Origin: Leucobacter sp.
GTDB lineage: Bacteria > Actinomycetota > Actinomycetes > Actinomycetales > Microbacteriaceae
NCBI GenBank assembly: GCA_017990305.1
Contig: JAGNOB010000006.1
Location: 1 to 15,970 of the forward strand
Direction: 5' to 3'
DNA length: 15,970 bases
The position numbers and the translations under genes are program-made. The notes beneath the pieces were generated by a model. The model was not told where the DNA came from. It ran no database searches and was given only the letters and a program-made list of their open reading frames with translations. This document shows positions 13,830-15,970 of this stretch, piece after piece. Positions within the stretch are counted from its first letter, which is position 1. Every line of letters begins with the position of its first letter.

Positions 13830-14157
13830 AGGATTCCGTTGTTTCGATGTCGCTTTTCTGTGTATATGCCCTGCCGCGCCCGGGAAGCGCTGCACTTTCT
13901 CGGTCTGAGTATCGTGCCGGCCCGGTCGCGTCATGGCGTGCGGTCACGGCGCAGTCGGGCTGCCGGAAAGCCCCGCAACCTGCAGCAAACTCAGGGAAAA
14001 TCGACAGTATTTATAACAAAGTGCACCCAATGCGTGAATTACCTTCGAGATTCGGCCTCTCGGTTTGGCCTCGTCAGGGGTCTTGTGCAATATTCGTGGA
14101 ACGACCAAAGGCGGGCGTGTAGGGCGCTACCCTTGGTTCGATTGCTGAGTCAAAGTC

Positions 14158-14164
14158 AAAGGAG
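14158..14164 (+). promoter_or_regulatory. Ribosome binding site of the second PotD-like gene
   Basis: AAAGGAG is 6 nt before ATG 14171 and confirms that start. Confidence 0.8.
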
Positions 14165-14170
14165 ACTTCC

Positions 14171-15391
14171 ATGGCACGCCGTATTCCCGAAGACCCCATC
14201 GTTCAGAACATCGTGAACATGGTGCGCAGTGCGCAGTTCGATCGCCGTCAGATGCTCAAAGGCGCCGCTGTCGGCGCAGCAGGCTTGGGCGCGTTCACAC
14301 TCGCCTCATGCGCTCCGGGCGGTGGCGGCGCTGGCGGTGGCAGTGACGGCAAGGGGCTCGTATGGGGCAACTGGACGTACTACCTTGACTTCAATGAGGA
14401 GACCGGTTCGTATGACTCCCTCGACCTCTTCGCGGAAGAGAGTGGCATCGCCGTCGAATACATCGAAGACATCGACGACAACAATACGTTCTACGGCAAG
14501 ATCAAGGATCAGCTCGAGCTCGGTCAACACACCGGCTACGACGTGATCACGTTTACCGATTGGATGAACGGGCGCATCATAGAGGCCCAGCAGGTCCAAG
14601 CGTTTGACTACGCGAACCTCCCGAACGTGACGGCGAATCTCGTTGACACGCAGTGGGATGCGCTCGACGCGGACAAGGGGCGCAAATTCTCGATTCCCTG
14701 GCAGCTTCCTGCGTCGTGTCTGATGTGGGATACCGAGGCCGTGCCGGGCGGAATCAAGACGCTCGATGATTTCATGCAGCCATCACTCAAGGGCAAGGTG
14801 GGGGTGCTCACCGAGATGCGCGACACGATGGGTATGATCCTTGCCGGCCTCGGCTATGACCCCGCGGGCCAGTGGGGAGACAAGGAGTGGGGCGAGGCGA
14901 TCGAGTGGCTCGACGACGGGATTCAGAGCGGTCAGATCAAGAACGTCAAGGGCAACTCGTATACGCAGGATCTTGAGCGGGGCGACACGCTCGCTGCGAT
15001 GGTGTGGACCGGGGACGTAGTGATGATGAATGCGGAATCGCCGGATGGCCCGCGCTGGACGATCGAGGTGCCCGAGTCGGGAGGCATGATTGCCGCAGAT
15101 TCGTTTACCGTGCCCAACGGCACCTCAGCTGCCCAGAAGAAGCTCGTCGAAGAGATGATCGACTTCTACTATGACCCCGAGGTGATGGCAGCCGTTGCTG
15201 ATTACGTCACCTTTGTGCCGCCGGTCAAGGGCACCCAGGAAGCCATGCAAAAGCTCAACCCTGAGAACGCCGACAACCCGCTCATTTTTCCGTCTGAGGA
15301 GGACTGGACTCGGTTGCACAGCTTCCGGTCGCTCACCCCGGAGGAAGACAAGCAGTATTCGGCCGAGTTCCAGAAAGTGCTTGGGCTGTAA
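14171..15391 (+). CDS. potD: PotD-like spermidine/putrescine-binding lipoprotein
   Basis: This 406-residue surface lipoprotein is the likely ligand-binding subunit of a polyamine ABC importer. DRRQMLKG (residues 24-31) is a twin-arginine motif, followed by an Ala/Gly h-region and lipobox LASC (C47). A Gly/Ser linker leads to WGNWTYYLDF (65-74), the EYIEDIDDN element, TGYDVITFTD and VKGNSYTQDLERGD, shared with the orphan paralogue at 5744-6949. The conserved length and C-terminal LIFPSEEDW...FQKVLGL end match too. A PotA-type ATPase gene starts 3 nt after the stop, so this is the first gene of a transport operon whose permeases should lie beyond the window. The divergent aminotransferase and Lrp-family genes support polyamine as ligand. 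The exact substrate (putrescine, spermidine, cadaverine) is not determined. Confidence 0.88.
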   Translation: MARRIPEDPIVQNIVNMVRSAQFDRRQMLKGAAVGAAGLGAFTLASCAPGGGGAGGGSDGKGLVWGNWTYYLDFNEETGSYDSLDLFAEESGIAVEYIEDIDDNNTFYGKIKDQLELGQHTGYDVITFTDWMNGRIIEAQQVQAFDYANLPNVTANLVDTQWDALDADKGRKFSIPWQLPASCLMWDTEAVPGGIKTLDDFMQPSLKGKVGVLTEMRDTMGMILAGLGYDPAGQWGDKEWGEAIEWLDDGIQSGQIKNVKGNSYTQDLERGDTLAAMVWTGDVVMMNAESPDGPRWTIEVPESGGMIAADSFTVPNGTSAAQKKLVEEMIDFYYDPEVMAAVADYVTFVPPVKGTQEAMQKLNPENADNPLIFPSEEDWTRLHSFRSLTPEEDKQYSAEFQKVLGL

Positions 15392-15394
15392 CGC

Positions 15395-15970
15395 ATGAAC
15401 GCCACGAACTCATTCGCAGAGGCTGGCGCGGATCTTGAACTCATCGGAATCCAGAAGCGATTCCCGGGGTTCACCGCTATCGAGAACCTTGATCTGACTA
15501 TTCCAGCTGGCTCGTTCTTCGCGCTTCTCGGGCCGTCAGGCTGCGGTAAAACCACGACGCTTCGGCTTGTTGCGGGCCTCGAGGAGCCGACCGAGGGGCA
15601 GATTCGCATCGGCGGCGCCGATGTGACTGCGCTGAAGCCGCACAAGCGGCCAGTCAACACGGTGTTCCAGTCCTACGCGCTGTTCCCGCATATGTCGATT
15701 CTTGAGAATGTCGCATTCGGGCTGCGCCGTCGCAAGATTGGTGATCCGGTTGGTAAAGCGCACGAAGCGCTGCGGCTCGTTGAGCTTGATCATGTCGCTG
15801 ATCGCAAGCCAGCCCAGCTCTCGGGCGGACAGCAACAGCGCGTCGCGCTCGCTCGCGCGGTGGTGAACCGGCCGGCACTCCTCCTCCTCGACGAGCCGCT
15901 CGGCGCGCTCGACCTCAAGCTGCGTCGGCAGATGCAACAGGAGCTTAAGGAGATCCAGCAGGAGGTAGGG
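15395..15970 (+). CDS. potA: PotA-type ABC transporter ATPase, 5' part (runs off the window)
   Basis: The frame from ATG 15395 stays open to the window end, showing 192 residues of a protein usually about 350-380 long. Walker A GPSGCGKT (46-53), Q-loop Q92 in [11 protein letters not shown], signature LSGGQQQR (142-149), Walker B LLLLDE (162-167) and D-loop GALD (170-173) are all intact, so this is an active nucleotide-binding domain. The C-terminal TOBE region that marks the PotA/MalK group is outside the window, but the core sequence and the PotD-like gene 3 nt upstream point to the polyamine importer ATPase. There is no strong ribosome site, so translation is likely coupled to the binding-protein gene. 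Confidence 0.88.
   Translation, partial: MNATNSFAEAGADLELIGIQKRFPGFTAIENLDLTIPAGSFFALLGPSGCGKTTTLRLVAGLEEPTEGQIRIGGADVTALKPHKRPVNTVFQSYALFPHMSILENVAFGLRRRKIGDPVGKAHEALRLVELDHVADRKPAQLSGGQQQRVALARAVVNRPALLLLDEPLGALDLKLRRQMQQELKEIQQEVG

Larger units (their letters stand above)
13794..14170. promoter_or_regulatory. 377-bp divergent control region, Lrp-family gene / PotD-PotA genes
   Basis: No convincing gene lies here. Next to the regulator is its promoter (13801-13829). An AT-rich patch around 14001-14020 (CAGTATTTATAACAAAG) stands out from GC-rich surroundings and could be an Lrp-type or promoter site; TATAAC at 14012-14017 has no good -35. GGCCTC occurs twice (14055-14060 and 14067-14072), and CGAGA/TCTCG flank the first copy. 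TTGGCC (14065-14070) with CAATAT (14088-14093) at 17-bp spacing is the best candidate promoter toward the binding-protein gene. The ribosome site AAAGGAG is at 14158-14164. Confidence 0.6.

Noticed and set aside
13794..13934. N-terminal extension of the Lrp-family regulator
   Set aside because: It runs through the promoter with TTGCTA and CAGAAT, and the regulator has normal length from GTG 13793.
13839..14216. Small frames on the plus strand in the divergent region
   Set aside because: No ribosome site, no recognisable motif, overlap with promoter elements and with the start of the PotD-like gene.
1..15970. Mobile elements, CRISPR, tRNA/rRNA, toxin-antitoxin or defence genes
   Set aside because: No transposase or integrase motifs, terminal repeats, spaced direct repeats or tRNA-like cloverleaf sequences were recognised by eye on either strand.

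Overview
The window looks like an ordinary chromosomal stretch from a high-GC actinobacterium, most likely Micrococcales/Microbacteriaceae and perhaps Leucobacter-like. The grounds are GC-rich codon use, several GTG starts, Tat lipoprotein signals with alanine-rich h-regions, several leaderless-type starts with a TANNNT or CAGAAT -10 just before the start codon, and the protein types themselves. The genus is an inference. No mobile element, CRISPR array, tRNA, rRNA or recognisable defence locus is visible.

Layout, left to right. (1) 2-2623 (+): the 3' part of an MFS exporter gene, then aspartate ammonia-lyase (aspA), closed by a bidirectional terminator. (2) 2719-3585 (-): a fumarylacetoacetate-hydrolase-fold enzyme. 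(3) 3741-5679 (+): a small FKBP prolyl isomerase and an AzgA-type purine permease whose leader carries several inverted repeats, one covering the ribosome binding site. A perfect 42-bp palindrome ends the unit. (4) 9085-5744 (-): ammonium transporter, inositol-monophosphatase-type phosphatase and a PotD-like Tat lipoprotein. (5) 9365-9634 (+): rpsO, ended by a strong hairpin and with no pnp behind it. (6) 9796-11845 (+): a compact three-gene unit (SRPBCC/START-like protein plus two diverged DUF4166 paralogues) with ATGA stop-start overlaps at both junctions and a terminator on each side; its function is unknown. (7) 13793-11929 (-): an Lrp/AsnC regulator followed two bases later by a class III, putrescine-type aminotransferase. 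(8) 14171-15970 (+): a second PotD-like binding protein and the start of a PotA-type ATPase that runs off the window.

How the genes fit together. Regions 7 and 8 read as a polyamine uptake and catabolism locus arranged around a 377-bp divergent control region. Binding protein and ATPase bring polyamine in, the aminotransferase deaminates it, and the Lrp-family protein is the obvious local regulator. The solitary PotD paralogue in region 4 may feed the same transporter. aspA (ammonia release), amt (ammonium uptake), the purine permease and polyamine use all concern nitrogen, but their linkage may be coincidental.

The most interesting non-coding signal is upstream of amt: six pentamers spaced exactly 11 bp apart (five clear or close GlnR half-sites and one degenerate), which is the architecture of an actinobacterial GlnR operator. 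The second is the purine permease leader, with mutually exclusive pairings and a stem that would sequester the Shine-Dalgarno. The third is the DUF4166 cassette. Functional claims about all three are inference.
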